A stretch of DNA of 64,000 bases from Sepioteuthis lessoniana. Taxonomy: Eukaryota; Mollusca; Cephalopoda; Myopsida; Loliginidae. The translations under genes were made by a program, and so were the position numbers. Of the stretch, positions 33,536 through 44,459 are shown one piece after another. The notes below the pieces were generated by a model, which saw nothing but the letters and a program-made list of their open reading frames with translations, searched no databases and had not been told where the DNA came from. The stretch covers positions 7,110,630 through 7,174,629 of the forward strand of contig OY757904.1 in the NCBI GenBank assembly GCA_963585895.1, read 5' to 3'. The first letter of the stretch is position 1, and each line of letters starts with the position of its first letter.

Positions 33536-34112
33536 AAATTCACGTACCTAGGAAGCAGCGTCGAATCAACCGAAAAGGACATCGAAACGAGGTTAACGAA
33601 AGTATGGACAACTATCAATAGGCTATCGATTATATGGAAATCAGACCTAACCGATAAAATGAAACGCTGTTTCTTCCAGGCAGCGATCACATCGATACTG
33701 CTATATGGATGCACTACATGGACGCTAACAAAACGGCTGGAGAAGAAGCTAGATGGCAATTACACAAGAATGCTGCGTGCAATCCTAAACAAGTCCTGGC
33801 AGCAACACCCCACAAGACACCAACTGTACGGCCACCTGCCCCCTATCACGAAAAATATTCAAGTTAGAAGAACCAGACACGCAGGACACTGCTGGAGAAG
33901 CAGAGATGAACACATAAGAGATGTACTCTTATGGACCCCCACAAATGGCCGTGCAAAAGCAGGACGACCAGCACGAACGTACATTCAGCAGCTATGTGAG
34001 GATACGGGATGTTGTCCTGAAGACCTACCTAGGGCGATGAACGATAGGGAGGAGTGGCGAGAGAGGGTCTGGGATATCCGTGCTACCAGCACGATATGAT
34101 GATGATGATGAT
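33536..34112 (+). pseudogene. RTE-like LINE, 5'-truncated 3' part of ORF2
   Basis: An uninterrupted plus frame begins KFTYLGSSVESTEKDIE, after the reverse-transcriptase core, and continues through LLYGCTTWTLTKRLEKKLDG, ILNKSWQQHPTRHQLYGHLP, RRTRHAGHCWRSRDEHIRD and AKAGRPARTYIQQLCED to WDIRATSTI, stopping at about 34099. A (TGA)n tail follows, the usual simple 3' end of this group. It lacks the endonuclease and catalytic YADD, so it cannot move, but the frame is intact for about 188 codons, so insertion is fairly recent. Other copies: 35844-36050 (minus), 60.27-61.03 kb, and relics at 43.6 and 57.2 kb. Clade assignment to RTE is tentative. Confidence 0.85.
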
Positions 34113-34189
34113 TGATATACAATATACGTATATTTGTAGAGCAAGCCAGCGACGAAGAAGTGGAATCAGAACGTACTACCCTAGTTCCC

Positions 34190-34236
34190 AAGAAGAAGAA
34201 GAAGAAGAAGAAGAAGAAGAAGAAGAAGAAGAAGAG
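34190..34236. repeat. (GAA)n microsatellite
   Basis: About 15 uninterrupted GAA/AAG units lie 80 bases beyond the LINE tail. Confidence 0.95.
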
Positions 34237-34734
34237 AAACGGTAGTCAAAGCCGTTTCCAGACCAAGAAGACGTAGAAGCAAAGAAGACTAATTGACCGA
34301 TCGAGGAACGCGTTATAGTATCTGTTTATGTATGTAAAAAAAAAAAAAAAAGGATAAAGTAATTGTAATTTGTAAGTAAAGATTTTTTCTTTCGCCCTTT
34401 TGCTCGTTCTAACAGTCTCGCATATGGACTTATATGCATCAAGCCACTTTCCCTTTTGCTGTAAATAATTTTTTGAAGCTGTATTTGTCTCTAGCCTTTG
34501 TTTGATATTTTTCTTATTAGCTACTCTTTTAGACAATAAGTGACAATTGTTTCTCTTTTACAAAACGGTAAAAGACGGATATATGCCTTTTTAAAACTTT
34601 CAGAATTAAAGAAATATTTAAAAACAGTTCCGTTACCTTACTAAAGCTAAAAAGTCAGCCTGTCGTGTTATTTACAATTAAATGATAGAACAGATGCTTT
34701 CAGTTTTTTTTCCGAGGACCCTAAGGCAAAGTAA

Positions 34735-34810
34735 AATGCTGACCTGCCTCGTCCAGGATTTGAACTCGGCTCATCAAGTCCATTTCCTTAAGACGATGGC
34801 CGTTACGACG
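34735..34810 (-). repeat. tRNA-like sequence (SINE head?)
   Basis: On the minus strand GAGTTCAAATCCTGGACGAGG looks like a B box and T arm, preceded by GCGTCGTAACGGCCATCG. A run of CTTAAGG makes a weak stem. It is likely a tRNA-derived repeat; no clean cloverleaf was built. Confidence 0.3.
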
Positions 34811-34871
34811 CTTTTTTCTTTCAATCATGTTTCTTTTAATTTAATAAGTGATTTGCATATTTTTCTTTTAA

Positions 34872-35130
34872 AAATATGCCAGCCCATTGACATAATGGTC
34901 AGTGTTCACCAATAGTCCGGGAGACCGAGGTTCAATCTCAGGCTGGGTCATATCACATACTTAAAAGATAGTATTTGATACAACCTTGTTTAACATTCAG
35001 CATTAAAAGGTATGGATCCAGGGTAAGTGGAGAAATCCAGGAAAAGGAGTAGCGCCCTCCCATACACCTCGGTGTAGTAGCTATTGAAAAATGAGACTTC
35101 GGGTCGCCCTCGACTACAGTCGGCCAACAT
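34872..35130 (+). repeat. tRNA-derived SINE-A, plus copy
   Basis: Head: ATAATGGTCAGTGTTCACC with B box GGTTCAATCTCAG. Body: TTCAGCATTAAAAGGTATGG, CACCTCGGTGTAGTAGCTAT and GGGTCGCCCTCGACTAC. It matches the copies at 17.1, 37.7 and 47.5 kb over about 250 bases. Confidence 0.87.
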
Positions 35131-35552
35131 CACACACACACACATATATTATTTGGTAAAATAAGAGACACATGGTATGTGCCTATTCTGTCTTCTGTCA
35201 GTTCAAGTCATCGAATAAGTCCTTAGATTTTCGGATGACATAATTTTTGGAAGGCGCTGTACGTTTCCCAAGTACATTCGGTCCCCTCTAGAGAGACATC
35301 TTCGGGGATGCGAATGATCAGATACCGTACACAATGACGATCATATATATATGATAGGAATTTGCAAAATATTAGAATTTTTACTTGAAATATGAGGACA
35401 GGGGCCGAAAGTACTTGGGAAAAGTACGGTGCCTTCCTCAACTCATTCAATCCTCAAGTCTAAGGACTCAGCGACTTGAACGGATTAAGAACAGGAGAAA
35501 TAGATACCAAGAATCTGTCTTGTTTTGTCAAACATGTTTAACTGTAAAATAC

Positions 35553-35635
<83 letters not shown>
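35553..35635. repeat. (AC)n(AT)n microsatellite
   Basis: An AC run of about 11 units passes into an AT run of about 30 units. Confidence 0.97.
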
Positions 35636-35640
<5 letters not shown>

Positions 35641-35843
35641 GAAAAGTTATTAGAAAATACAGAAATCAATATAAATATATTTTTTTAATAATCAGTTTTT
35701 AAAGAAAAAAAAATTCACATTAGCGAATCCCATTAGGAAAAAATCATTACCTACCATTATATAATACAGGTTACTTAGAAATTTGTTTGAAGCGAGAAGG
35801 AGACAACTTTATGCAGAACAGTCATCCACACAAGCTTATATAT

Positions 35844-36152
<309 letters not shown>

Positions 36153-36549
36153 TATGTATATATTATATGGGAGAAAAATGATTCAATCTTGCTATATATT
36201 TTCAAATAAACCTTTCAGAATTATCATGTCAGCTGTTGAGTTGAATTCCAATAATTGTCCGGAAATAGAGAAGATCGATGGATCAATAAAACATATTTTA
36301 GCAGTAAACTAAGAATTGTATTTCAGATTTCGCTGAAACATGACTCAGCAAATGAAGGCATTTTAATTATTTATATTAGTAGATAGCAATAGAACCTTAA
36401 ATCGACAAATTAAACTTTCAAGTTTTTCTTTAAATGTTAATTGCAAAAAAGAAAAGATCGAATAGTTGCTAAATTCTGCTACTGATAAAAATAAACAAAG
36501 AAATATTTCACAAAACGCAAATATCGACTAGAAGAAGGAAGTTACTTAC

Positions 36550-36673
36550 CAAGTAAAAGAAACTCACCAGAAAGTGAGCGGATAGAAAACGCTCCTTTAG
36601 CCATTCTCATTTCCACCGAGCAGTTTAACTCCATGCTTGTTTTGGGGTCATCAGGAGAGAATGTGCACCACTT
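36550..36673 (-). CDS. Candidate orphan exon with two in-frame donors
   Basis: On the minus strand a pyrimidine-rich acceptor (TTTCTTTATTTTGAG) precedes an open 124-nt segment: KWCTFSPDDPKTS, MELNCSVEMRMAKG, AFSIRSLSGEFLLL. Two strong donors follow: GTGAGT after 36568 and GTAAGT after 36550, 18 bases apart, so use of either keeps the same phase and changes the protein by six residues. NCS is a possible N-glycosylation site. I do not recognise the protein. It lies 10 kb downstream of the cysteine-rich gene on the same strand and could be one of its exons, but no joining partner is proved. A 34-bp direct repeat flanks it (36497-36530 and 36682-36715). Confidence 0.4.
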
Positions 36674-36865
36674 CTCAAAATAAAGAAATATTTCACAAAA
36701 CGCAAATATCGACTAAATTTTCCCTCAAGATTCAAAATTGCACAACATTTTCCTAAGTATTGCTCATGTCATCAGTAAGAAATTATGATAGTAGTTATAA
36801 ACCTGAAGCAGTTTGAGTAACAAACAAATCTAGAATTAAACAAAGTCTGTTTCTTCTTGTTTTCT

Positions 36866-37235
36866 CACCTCGTCGGCAGTGCTTAGAATACACTGACTGT
36901 ATCACCAGCCAAAGCTGTGTCCTGGGTATTATACTAAATTGCATCTGATGGTGAAACTGGAGTTTTATAGATCAGGTAGTGTGGAGTACCCATTCATTAC
37001 CACTACTCCCAGATCCACTCTGACCCTGTGTGATAGTATCAGTTAGGGTCCCATCTATGGATCAAATAGACCTGTTTTAGAATTATTCGTATTTAATAGG
37101 ACTGTGTGCCAAAAAATCTTAAGAAACAACTACACAAAAAAATGTAAATATGAATTTACAATGAATGCGATCCCCTAAACTCTTTGCATAACCCATGATG
37201 GTTCGACATGCCAATTAAAATCAATCTTCTGTTTT
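36866..37235 (+). repeat. RepB dispersed repeat, forward copy with few internal units
   Basis: Body blocks: TTAGAATACACTGACTGTAT, GTGTCCTGGGTATTATACTA, CATTACCACTACTCCCAGATC and GGGTCCCATCTATGGATCAA. The tail is CCATGATGGTTCGACATGCC. Only one or two internal units separate body and tail, against about six in the 15-17 kb copies. Confidence 0.75.
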
Positions 37236-37651
37236 TTTAAAATCAGCATTTCTTTGCACATTAATCAAAACCGGCTGATGTATGAAAGCAATTTACGGTG
37301 ATATATTATTATGGATAAATTTCTTACAGCGACTTGGACGCGCGAAACGCTGCGGTAGAGACAAGAATCTTTGATTGGTAAAGTAAAAGAAATTAATATA
37401 GTATCAAAATTTGTAGTATAAAAGAATTTAAGAAACAAATTTTGATATGAAGGGAAAGACAATAAAAGCCAAGTTTAGTATATGAGGTGGGTAATGTTTT
37501 AGGGCGGCTTTAAACAGTAAGTTCCGCATTTTTTAAAAATTCGGATACTGATTCAAAAAGATAATACAGACAACAAAGTTTTAGAAACAAATTTTATTGA
37601 AAAGAAACAAGAAAGAAAAGATGGAAAGGATAAAGTGTTGCAAATTTTGGT

Positions 37652-37908
37652 GTAATTTGTGCGATCAGTGTCCGTCAATGGTCCGGGAGACCGGGGTTCA
37701 ATCCCAGGTTGAGTCATGCTAAAGACTCAAAAAATGGTTCTTGATGCCACCTTGTTTAACACTCAGCATTATAAGGTAAGGATCAAGGGTAAAGTGGAGC
37801 AATCCAAGGAAAGGAGTAGCATCCTCTCTTACACCTCGGTGTAGTAGCTATTGAAAAGGAAGCCATCGGGTCACTCTCGACTAAGGTCGCTAACTTTACT
37901 TTACCTGA
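37652..37908 (+). repeat. tRNA-derived SINE-A, plus copy
   Basis: Head GTCAATGGTCCGGGAGACC with B box GGGTTCAATCCCAGG; body CACTCAGCATTATAAGGTAA and CACCTCGGTGTAGTAGCTAT; end CTAACTTTACTTTACC. The head is the best preserved of the four copies. Confidence 0.88.
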
Positions 37909-37954
37909 GAGAAAGTGCCCGGAAAAAAAATTCTGTGAATTTAAGTATTTTTTG

Positions 37955-38150
37955 TGCTTTCGTTGAAAAGTTTTAGCTTTCGTTTAATTTTGATAGAGTT
38001 TTCTGTAAACTTGTCTTTCACCAGAATTAACGGGTTAAATTTTAGTGTTCATTTAGTTTTAATTGAATTTTCTGTAAAGTTGTCTTTCAGTAGAATTCTC
38101 GGGTTGAATTTTTATCTTTTGTTTATCTTAATTGAATTTTAGTAAATTTG
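37955..38150. repeat. About 69-bp tandem repeat, nearly three units
   Basis: The motif TTTAATTTTGATAGAGTTTT / TTTAGTTTTAATTGAATTTT / TTTATCTTAATTGAATTTT recurs with a TTGTCTTTCA..AGAATT block. The period of 69 bases keeps a plus frame open (62 residues), which I take as an artefact. It runs directly into the LTR-E copy at 38.09 kb. Confidence 0.75.
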
Positions 38151-38415
38151 TCTTTAGGTTGAATTTCTGAAAAGGCTTCTTGCCTATTTGAATTCTTATC
38201 GGCTGTTCAAGAAGCGAGTGAAGAAACCTTTCCACTGGCTATTTTTCCTGCCTTAAAAGTCTGGCTCCCAACTTCGCACTAAAGATTTAGTAGTAGGAGC
38301 CGAGAAAATGGTGGGAGGCAGTTTTTAGCGCCTTATTGTCAAGGATTACTTCTCCCTTCTTCACTCTGGCCAAAAGTAAATGTTCGGTTTTCTCGTTAGA
38401 AATAAATTTTTATAA
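38090..38415 (+). mobile_element. LTR-E: LTR-like repeat, copy 2
   Basis: It is collinear with 32735-33085: AGAATTCTCGGGTTGAATTTT, AAGAAGCGAGTGA, TCTGGCTCCCAACTTCGCAC and GGTGGGAGGCAG. The TGGCTCCCAA primer-site-like motif near 38262 is at the same place as in copy 1. The two copies share orientation, but the 5 kb between them (a LINE fragment, a RepB and a SINE) holds no retroviral-type internal region, so they are probably separate insertions. Confidence 0.5.
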
Positions 38416-38654
38416 TAGACAAGATTAGCCGATTTCATTGACAAACGGGGATAACCAAATAAGAGAAGATGTCATGATTAAAAAATTTAGCGAATTGCTT
38501 TAACACTTAACAATAAAAAAAGAGTCCTGCCAATCACTGAAAATATTTCTTCATCCCAACAACGAAATGCTGATCTTCAGTCTTGGGGAGTCTTTTTAGA
38601 TCAGAGTGGTCTTTCCTTCAGTCATCCATTCGGGTATTTCCGTTGCTTCTAAGC

Positions 38655-39610
38655 ATCTATTCAATTCAGGAGCCAGTTTTTCGTGGATAGACATGAATTT
38701 TAAAACCAGAATCCATGTACGCCGTCACTATTATTATTATTATTATTATTGTTATTATCATTATTATTATTTACACCTTGAAAGTTTTTCACATCAGCAT
38801 CACTGGAGTTTGAGTGACAACAAGTCTTCTCAAGTCTTCAGGACTCTTCTCAGTATTCTGGCCGTTCTCAATAATGTAGTAATTTGGATGGTCTCCACTC
38901 GTCCTTTTATTTCCAAGTCCTCCAGTCCCTTTAATAATCCTTTGGTGACTGTGCCAAAAGCACCAATCACGATTGCTTTGATTGTCACCTTCATGTTTCA
39001 TATTTTTTTCAATTCCCTAGCAAAGTCGAGGTACTTATTCTTCTTTTCACTTTCCTTCAGTTTTATTCTGTGGACAGCCGGGAAAGCAAAGTCCACAATT
39101 TTGCAAATTCTCTTTTTTTGTTGATTATTATTAGGTCTGGTCTTCTGGCCGAGATTAGGTGATCCGTTTGTATGTCAAAATCCCATTGGAGTTTATGTGT
39201 GTCATTCTCCATGAAAGCTGCTGGGTTGTGCATGTACCATTTGTTCGTATGGTCAAATTTCAATTTCTTGCACAATTTCCAGCGGATCACCTTGCCCACC
39301 CAGTCGTTTCTAGTCTTGTTTTCCTTCTGTGCTAATTTGCTGCATTCGCTCATTATGCGATTGATGGTTTCGTCTCTATCACCACATAACCTACATTTGC
39401 TATTTTTTGCATCTTATCTTTTCTCGCTTTGATATGATTTTTTCTTATGGCGTTGTTTTTTTTTCCTGCTATTAGAAGATAATCAGTTTCTCTCTTAAGG
39501 TTTCCTTTTCTTAGCCACGTCCATGTTTTCTCGTCTGAGATGTTGCTTATTAGCCGTTTAAAACGTCCATAGAGTTGTTTTTCTTCACATTTTTGTTTTC
39601 TAGTTATTGT
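38655..39610 (-). pseudogene. LINE 3' part with CCHC-like knuckle and restriction-like endonuclease
   Basis: On the minus strand the broken frame reads DEKTWTWLRKGNLKRETD, then SKCRLCGDRDETINRIMSEC, then SKLAQKENKTRNDWVGKV, KLKFDHTNKWYMHNP, LQWDFDIQTDHLISARRPD with LIIINKK, and a tail LKGLEDLEIKGRVETIQ. RPDLIIINKK fits the PD-(D/E)xK region of the restriction-like endonucleases of R2/R4-type LINEs, and the C-x2-C-x8-[H]-x4-C knuckle precedes it as in those families. Here the knuckle histidine appears as arginine. The reverse-transcriptase core is missing, and stops and frameshifts break the rest. A (TTA)n run (38729-38771) interrupts the left edge. Confidence 0.78.
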
Positions 39611-39659
39611 CGTTCTGTTGTTCTTCGTGTTGTTAGTTATAATTATTGACGAGAAAGAT

Positions 39660-41190
39660 CATCATCTACTCCTCTACTACCAACATCCATCTCTAATGAT
39701 GTGAAACAATATAATAAGATATGAGGCATTGCTTCTGAAGTGATTCCCCTACGAGTGCGTCATGCAAATTCTTGTTGATTGTTGGTAAAAATGCATAGCC
39801 ATGTTTTTTCAACTGAAAACTTGCTCTATCCAACGGTGTTATTGTGTTCCATGTATCTTATAGTTTCCGTGGAAATAAGAAGGAAGCTTTAATTTCTGAA
39901 TGACTGTTGACGATGTTATAATACGAAAAAGATTATATGACAGTTATCATTCAATAATACGAAGAACGCGTTTATAAGTATTGGATCTTTTCCTAAAAAG
40001 AATAATTCATTTTTTTCCTTGGAGAAATGGGCATGAAATACTAAATCAGCTGAATGAATTAATCAGTAAATAATTTATATAAAAAAATATCTCTTTTTCT
40101 ACATAATCCCCTTCATTGTCAACGTGTTTAATTCAACGCTTCTTCATTAATTGTTTTGATCAAACATTATTCAGTGAGATTTTTAGATCGAAATTTAATT
40201 CATCACTATGTTAGACGATGTACTCATTGCTCCTTTCTCAAACATATGAACTTTTTTTTGTAATTACTTTTTAGAAAAGTAATGCTAAAGTAAAAAGATA
40301 TACTTCTAAAATCAGATTTATGTGTACATCTTGTTAGTTCAAAACATCTAATCTACAATTTCCATATGATTGCTCTAGCCGACTTGGACTCACCAAGCCC
40401 ACTTCCTTTCTTTAAGGTCGAACAATGAGTTGATCACAATCGATAAAGGCTGGCGGAAAAAAAGAAGAAGAGGCGAAAAACATTTGCAGTTAATAACGCC
40501 ACATTTATTTCCATTAAAGGGAATTAATTAGCGACTGAATAATTCACTCCAATTATTTTGTATTATAATTGATTTTCGCTTATGTGAATCGATGAAGATT
40601 TTTTTTTTAATCGCAAAAGGTCATGGCGTGCAGCCTGTCATCTCTTGAGGTTCAAATGAACAGTGAAAGGGATTAGTTGGCTCGAATTACGGAAGCACAT
40701 AAGAGAACCGAAGTATAAAGAATAATTGTAAGGATGTCATTTATTGAGCATCGTTGATTGGTACAAGGTCAGAAGTAAGGGACACTCAGTGAGAATAAAA
40801 CTCAGTAACAATGATCTGCGAGCGTAGAGTTGCTCAGAAATTGATAGTGAAGACGCCATCTACTAAGAGAAGAGTAGCGATTTAGCTTTATTTAAAGTAA
40901 TTTTTACTTTAATATTGAGGTTTATGTCATTATAGGTATTAAAAGTTTACGTATTTTCTTCTCTCGTCACTCTTTAAGTGACACTTCAATATTTTGCTTC
41001 TTTCAAATCAACCATTCACTTTGACATTCAAATTATTATTGAATGGTGTTATATCGCGAACAATCACCGTCCCATCTGCCATAAAAATAAAATCTATGTT
41101 GATAGTTCAGACTTATTAATTTTGTTATTATCGTAGATTTGAGCCCATGGGATACACATTTTTTCTAGTCTTAAAATAAGCAATAAAAAC
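39660..41190. other. AT-rich stretch without recognisable genes
   Basis: I see no protein-like frame or repeat shared with the rest of the window. Confidence 0.45.
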
Positions 41191-41197
41191 ATACTTA

Positions 41198-41430
41198 AGA
41201 ACATTCTAGAAATTTAGGATCAAAACCGCATTAGCATTTAAGTTATATTTTTCAACCAATCAGCTAAAAACATAGAATAGAACATTCTAGAAAAATAGGA
41301 TCGGAAGTGAACTAATAGAAAATATTTAGGTTCGAAAATAAAATAGTAAAATACAAATCTGATTGGTCAATAAATGTCTACGCGCCAAAATTTTAGGACG
41401 ATTCTTTGATCCACCTGTAGGATATAAATA
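41198..41430 (+). promoter_or_regulatory. Two heat-shock-element-like sites upstream of a TATA box
   Basis: GAACATTCTAGAA occurs at 41199-41211 and again at 41280-41292; each has the alternating GAA..TTC..GAA pattern bound by heat-shock factor. Both are followed within three bases by TAGGATC, so they are part of an imperfect 23-base duplication. A TATA box (TATAAATA, 41423-41430) lies 130 bases downstream. Only a 10-codon frame (ATG TCC GGC...) follows near 41.5 kb, so the promoter may belong to a retroelement LTR. Factor binding is inference. Confidence 0.4.
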
Positions 41431-42559
41431 ACACAGACTAACACACAGTTTACACACAGACGAAGACAAGCCACTAAGCCAGTAAAGCAGTAGCCGATAC
41501 TATGTCCGGCAAATTCCTTTCCTTCCTCAACTAAAGTTCATGACCTCTCTTTAGATGGCCGAGAATCACATTCGAAAGAAAACCCGACCAACTTTCTTTC
41601 ATCAACGCGACGCGCTGTCACCACAATCATAAAACCCGCTATGAACTTAATGTAAGTAAGAACGACTTATTTACGGACTCCGTTAACATGAACATACACA
41701 CATCTTTAAACAAATTTATTTTTTTCTTGTCAAACTTTATTTTCCAAAAGGCCATTTACACATCATGTATTTTGTTTGTTTTCATATTCTGTTATATGCA
41801 TATTAAATTGTTTGTTGTTTAATGTTCGTTACGTTCTATTCCATTTCTTTCACGCGATTGTAAAGTTTTGTGTTGTATTTGTGGTGGGTATAATTTAGAG
41901 AGCAATACCCCTAAATTACGGACGCACATCTACTGAAATAACCAAATTACATACAACCCCCACAAGCCTAATCATTTTCTATGATTATTATCGTATGTTT
42001 TAAAAAAATAAACTCTATAGTTCAATGTAAAATGGGAAAGAATTACAGCTGATAGATTGGATCTTATAAAGCACTTTTCACATTTTATAAATATGCTTTT
42101 TCCTAAGTAAAAATAATTCCGAATCTGTCACCAGTATTTGATAGTGTTGGAACTACAATCTACCTTTTACTGTGTTCAAAGCCAACTTAGTTTTTTTTTT
42201 TTATACATTTTCCATTAAGTCAAGAATAATGAAACACGCAGTTTGTAAATCTAATAAAGAGCTATCTCTTTATCAAGTTTCGTTTAGATAATTTTTTGAA
42301 TTGCTGAACACGAAGGAATATGAAATAAAATAAAATAAGATAGGATAAAATAAAATAAAAAAGAAACAAAATCTGTAAGTTACTTTTTCACTCAAAATGT
42401 TTGATTAATTAAAAACACGAAAAAGATAACCTCTCCCTCTGAGTATTCAGAAATTAAACACTATTCTAAACCAGAATCTAATTACTGACTTGCCTTGGGG
42501 GTTTTATTCGTGTATATCTCAGTTATTGCCTATATATATATATATATATATGTTATACC

Positions 42560-43095
42560 ACAAAAGTCAAAATCTCTCCTGATTCACGAATTCACTAACT
42601 CAATACATCCACTCACTTGGAAAACAAATTAAACACTCGTGAAGAGAGCCCAACAAACATATATTTGGTTAAAGGAAGCTAACATCAACCGGGTGTTGAC
42701 TCGACAGTAGCTACCAACACAATGAATAAAACATGTCTCTGCGGTGGTAGGCTCCACGCAACGTCCGGTTAAAAAACTAAATTAACAGACAATTAAAAAA
42801 GTTTTTTTTTTCAACCAATCATAAACTTTCCTCGCAAAGTTTTTCGGACCCTACTTTGATCCCGAACATTGCTATAAAACGGTCAACAAAAAGTCACTAA
42901 CAGCTGTTGACACCGGGAGACGGGGGGATGGGAGGGCAACCAAACGGGGAATTTTTTCCTTTGTTTTCGTTTATATATGTTTCGTTTTTTTTTCTCCCAT
43001 TCCCATCATATCCACTGTAAATAAATCATATATTGTAAATAAAATCATACATCACTTTCGGGTTTGAAGTAGGTCTTCTTCATAGAGCAAATGTG
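42560..43095 (+). mobile_element. LTR-F: LTR-like promoter and polyadenylation region
   Basis: TTTTTCAACCAATCATAAAC (42808), then CTACTTTGATCC and TATAAAAC (42873-42880) parallel TTTTTCAACCAATCAG, TTCTTTGATCC and TATAAATA at 41.25-41.43 kb. Further right TGTAAATAAAATCA and GAAGTAGGTCTTCTTCA match 21.2-21.4 kb. The combination of TATA box and polyadenylation end suits an LTR, but the outer limits are not defined. Confidence 0.4.
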
Positions 43096-43594
43096 GTATT
43101 TTGGTGGCTGCTGCGCGCATGGCGATGGATGAATGGTTATATATTGTATTGTTGAATGGGTCGGCAAATGTGGCTAGCTAGGTCCCCTTAGAATATATAG
43201 AACAGCAAGATCGTCCCCTTCCCCTCCCCAAAAACTTCAAGGACTTGTGCCAACCATTTTATATTAAAATGGAAATAAAGCTGTTGACACTGGGACTCGT
43301 ACCAGAGAGAATCTTTATGCGTCACGTTTCGGACAAGATCAAAGACCATTGACAACCTTCCAATCCACACTGCATCACCATGCTGCACACAACCAAGTCA
43401 CCCGACAAAGAACAGACTTACATCCATTTGCCTCCTGACCCCTATCTGGTGAAAGAAAAAGCCACTATCTTTTCTAAAGCCAACATCTATTTATTTAAAA
43501 CAAACAAAAAGTAAATCCAATCCTCTCGTCCGTTGTCTATATATATATAAATATATATCACACTGAAAGCATTGGGTTTCCTGGTTCTCTCTCT

Positions 43595-43770
43595 CGCTAT
43601 CTATCCCAGCAGGTCTTCTCAGTTGCATTTTGTGTTCTGTGTCCGCACAGAATTTATGTAAGCGAGGCAATGTTAGAGAAACAAGGACGAACTCATAAGT
43701 GACGTTCTCTAATAGACTCCTGCACATGGACATGCCAGTGTTAGTCGACAAGCTAAGACCAAATACGTGA
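43595..43770 (+). pseudogene. RTE-like LINE relic
   Basis: AATGTTAGAGAAACAAGGAC, GAACTCATAAGTGACGTTCT and GACTCCTGCACATGGACATG line up with the VRRTRH...DELISD...TP.H segment of the copies at 33.9 and 60.4 kb, with indels. AGCAGGTCTTCTCAGTTGC upstream does not belong to the same strand order, so the relic is rearranged. An AT microsatellite ends it at 43773. Confidence 0.5.
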
Positions 43771-44039
43771 ATATATATATATATATATATATATAGTCAT
43801 CGGCTAATTTGATGGAAAATTTTCAGGCCTCATTTTTGTAAAAGGTCCTAATAGCATGATTATTCAGTCATTAAAGTATTTCCCTAGTTTTCACTGATTT
43901 CAAACTAACTTTTATGCAAAAGAACAGATACATTTTTAGTTAATTCTTTCATGAATTTCTCGGTAGTTTGAAATCGCTAATCAGACAAGGGTCTTACATG
44001 GAGTGAGCAAGTGAGAATCCGAAGGCGACCGGGATACTT

Positions 44040-44455
44040 TATTGGCATACAATTATCTCCCTTTGATATTTTGCACGCCTAATAGGAGCCCAGTAGAGGG
44101 TCACATGACAGTCACTGAATGTCATCGTTGATCTTTTTTCGTCTCCCTTCTTTGATCAGTATAGAAGTTGTCTCTTGCTATCTTTTACTCACTCTTATCA
44201 AGTCAGTTTTTTTTTGTACCCTTTTCCAATACTGCTTGTTCATGGAACAATATGTGTATAGTTCTAGTTGTTGAGACACATTTGTGTATTCTGTTTTCTT
44301 AATAATTTTTCTTTGTATATGTATATTAAATATTCTTGTTTGTATAGATTTGTCTAGTTTATCATTCTTCTGTTGTGTTCAGTATTAGTAAATAACAGAA
44401 ATACAATTATTGGTTCTTGGAGAGTAGGACCTCGACGAAAATATCTTACCCATTT
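44040..44455 (+). mobile_element. LTR-D: LTR-like repeat, copy 1
   Basis: It matches 51775-52190 in order: CAATTATCTCCCTTTG near the start, TGTCTCTTGC region, TTTTTTTGTACCCTTTTC, ACTGCTTGTTCATG, TTCTGTTGTGTTCAGTATTAG and GACCTCGACGAAAATATCTT against GACTCGACTAAATATCTT. TCAGTATTAGTAAATAACAGA resembles the end of other invertebrate LTRs. No internal genes adjoin. Confidence 0.55.
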
Positions 44456-44459
44456 CTAA

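Noticed and set aside
41502-41534. ATG TCC GGC AAA ... as the start of a heat-shock gene
   Set aside because: It stops after ten codons and no following exon was found.
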